From DASYSA01 sp036003885 (GTDB lineage Bacteria; Acidobacteriota; Blastocatellia; UBA7656), in contig DASYSA010000542.1 of NCBI GenBank assembly GCA_036003885.1, positions 1 through 7,416 of the forward strand: DNA of 7,416 bases, written 5' to 3'. The notes beneath the pieces are model-generated. The model did no database searches. It saw only the letters and a program-made list of their open reading frames with translations, and had not been told where the DNA came from. Numbering within the stretch: the stretch's first letter is position 1; every line of letters starts with the position of its first letter. The position numbers and the translations under genes are program-made. Shown here piece by piece: positions 7,171 to 7,416 of the stretch.

Positions 7171-7177
7171 ACCTCTC
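7171..7177 (-). promoter_or_regulatory. Shine-Dalgarno supporting a GTG start
   Basis: GAGAGGT on the - strand lies 9 nt before the GTG at 7161. The residues right after this GTG form a textbook signal peptide (Arg-Arg, then a hydrophobic core), so GTG is the start despite no ATG being available there. Confidence 0.65.
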
Positions 7178-7228
7178 TAGGGATCTGTGCGCCACTACAG
7201 GTAACTTACGCCTTGAAACGAAGCGAAG

Positions 7229-7257
7229 ATCATAGCAGGTCAGGTTCCAGGTGTCAG
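7229..7257 (-). promoter_or_regulatory. Sigma70-type promoter for the receptor gene
   Basis: On the - strand CTGACA (7257-7252) and TATGAT (7234-7229) match the -35 and -10 consensus at five of six positions each, with an ideal 17-bp spacer. Transcription would start near 7222, leaving a leader of about 60 nt before the GTG at 7161. The -35 element is formed by the junction of two heptad repeats (TGTCAG on the + strand). The match is seen directly; activity is inferred. Confidence 0.5.
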
Positions 7258-7271
7258 GTTCCAGGTGTCAG
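7236..7271. repeat. Heptad tandem repeat array (CAGGTKY type), inner
   Basis: After a truncated CAGGT (7236-7240), four exact-phase 7-bp units follow: CAGGTTC (7241), CAGGTGT (7248), CAGGTTC (7255) and CAGGTGT (7262), then the start of a fifth (7269). The two unit types alternate, so it can also be described as two copies of a 14-bp repeat. It lies upstream of the receptor gene and supplies the -35 hexamer of the predicted promoter. Confidence 0.85.
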
Positions 7272-7341
7272 ATGGAACATCGGGCGCGAATCCAATGATC
7301 TTCCCCAGTCTTGTGGCTTGAAAAGAGGAGAACGCGCAATC

Positions 7342-7376
7342 GAGGTGTGAGGTTTCAGGTTTCACGTGCCAGATGT
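7342..7376. repeat. Degenerate heptad repeat array, middle
   Basis: Five 7-bp units in phase: GAGGTGT (7342), GAGGTTT (7349), CAGGTTT (7356), CACGTGC (7363) and CAGATGT (7370). They are more diverged than the flanking arrays but four of the five fit the consensus SAGRTKY or a one-base variant of it. The 70 bp between this array and the one at 7236-7271 shows no gene, RNA or clear signal. Confidence 0.65.
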
Positions 7377-7399
7377 TCACATGATTTCCTCGAACCTCC

Positions 7400-7416
7400 C
7401 AGGTTCCAGGTGTCAG
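7400..7416. repeat. Heptad repeat array running off the window edge
   Basis: CAGGTTC (7400) and CAGGTGT (7407) followed by CAG at the last bases, identical in order to the array at 7241-7271. It probably continues to the right of the window, so its full length cannot be given. Confidence 0.7.

Noticed and set aside
7236..7416. CRISPR array
   Set aside because: The repeat unit is only 7 bp, units are directly adjacent without spacers, and no cas genes are present.

Overview
The window reads as chromosomal sequence from a Gram-negative, GC-rich soil-type bacterium, most likely an acidobacterium. Three things point there: a 1056-residue outer-membrane receptor of the Oar-like type (carboxypeptidase-regulatory-like domain, plug, TonB-type barrel), a family greatly expanded in Acidobacteriota; tandem PQQ-like beta-propeller proteins ending in the 'ASPAIAxGKIFIR' signature; and intergenic arrays of degenerate 7-bp repeats. 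This assignment is inference from protein families, not from a marker gene.

Layout. The left third (2-2491, + strand) holds two adjacent PQQ-like beta-propeller genes. The first is cut by the window edge. The second starts 3 bp after the first one stops, with its Shine-Dalgarno inside the end of the first, so the two are almost certainly co-translated. The second carries a two-helix membrane anchor and a long Ala/Pro/Thr linker in front of its propeller. A heptad-repeat array starts right at its stop codon, followed by a GC-rich hairpin that probably terminates transcription from both sides.

The rest of the window is on the - strand. Read in transcription order it contains the large TonB-type receptor (7161-3991), a small zinc-ribbon/two-helix membrane protein (3943-3362) and an eight-stranded outer-membrane beta-barrel protein (3224-2613). 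The receptor has a convincing promoter (CTGACA, 17 bp, TATGAT), whose -35 element lies inside a second heptad-repeat array. The gap between receptor and zinc-ribbon genes is only 47 bp and contains a perfect 9-bp hairpin. A further stem-loop with a T-run lies between the zinc-ribbon and barrel genes.

Four of the five genes are predicted to act in or at the cell envelope: periplasmic or membrane-anchored propellers, an outer-membrane receptor and an outer-membrane barrel. The zinc-ribbon protein sits in the inner membrane. No shared pathway can be proven from the sequence, and I see no clear defence, mobile or biosynthetic system. The most unusual features are the heptad arrays, their possible role as promoter and 3'-end elements, and the membrane-anchored propeller architecture. 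No tRNA, rRNA, CRISPR array or insertion sequence was recognised.
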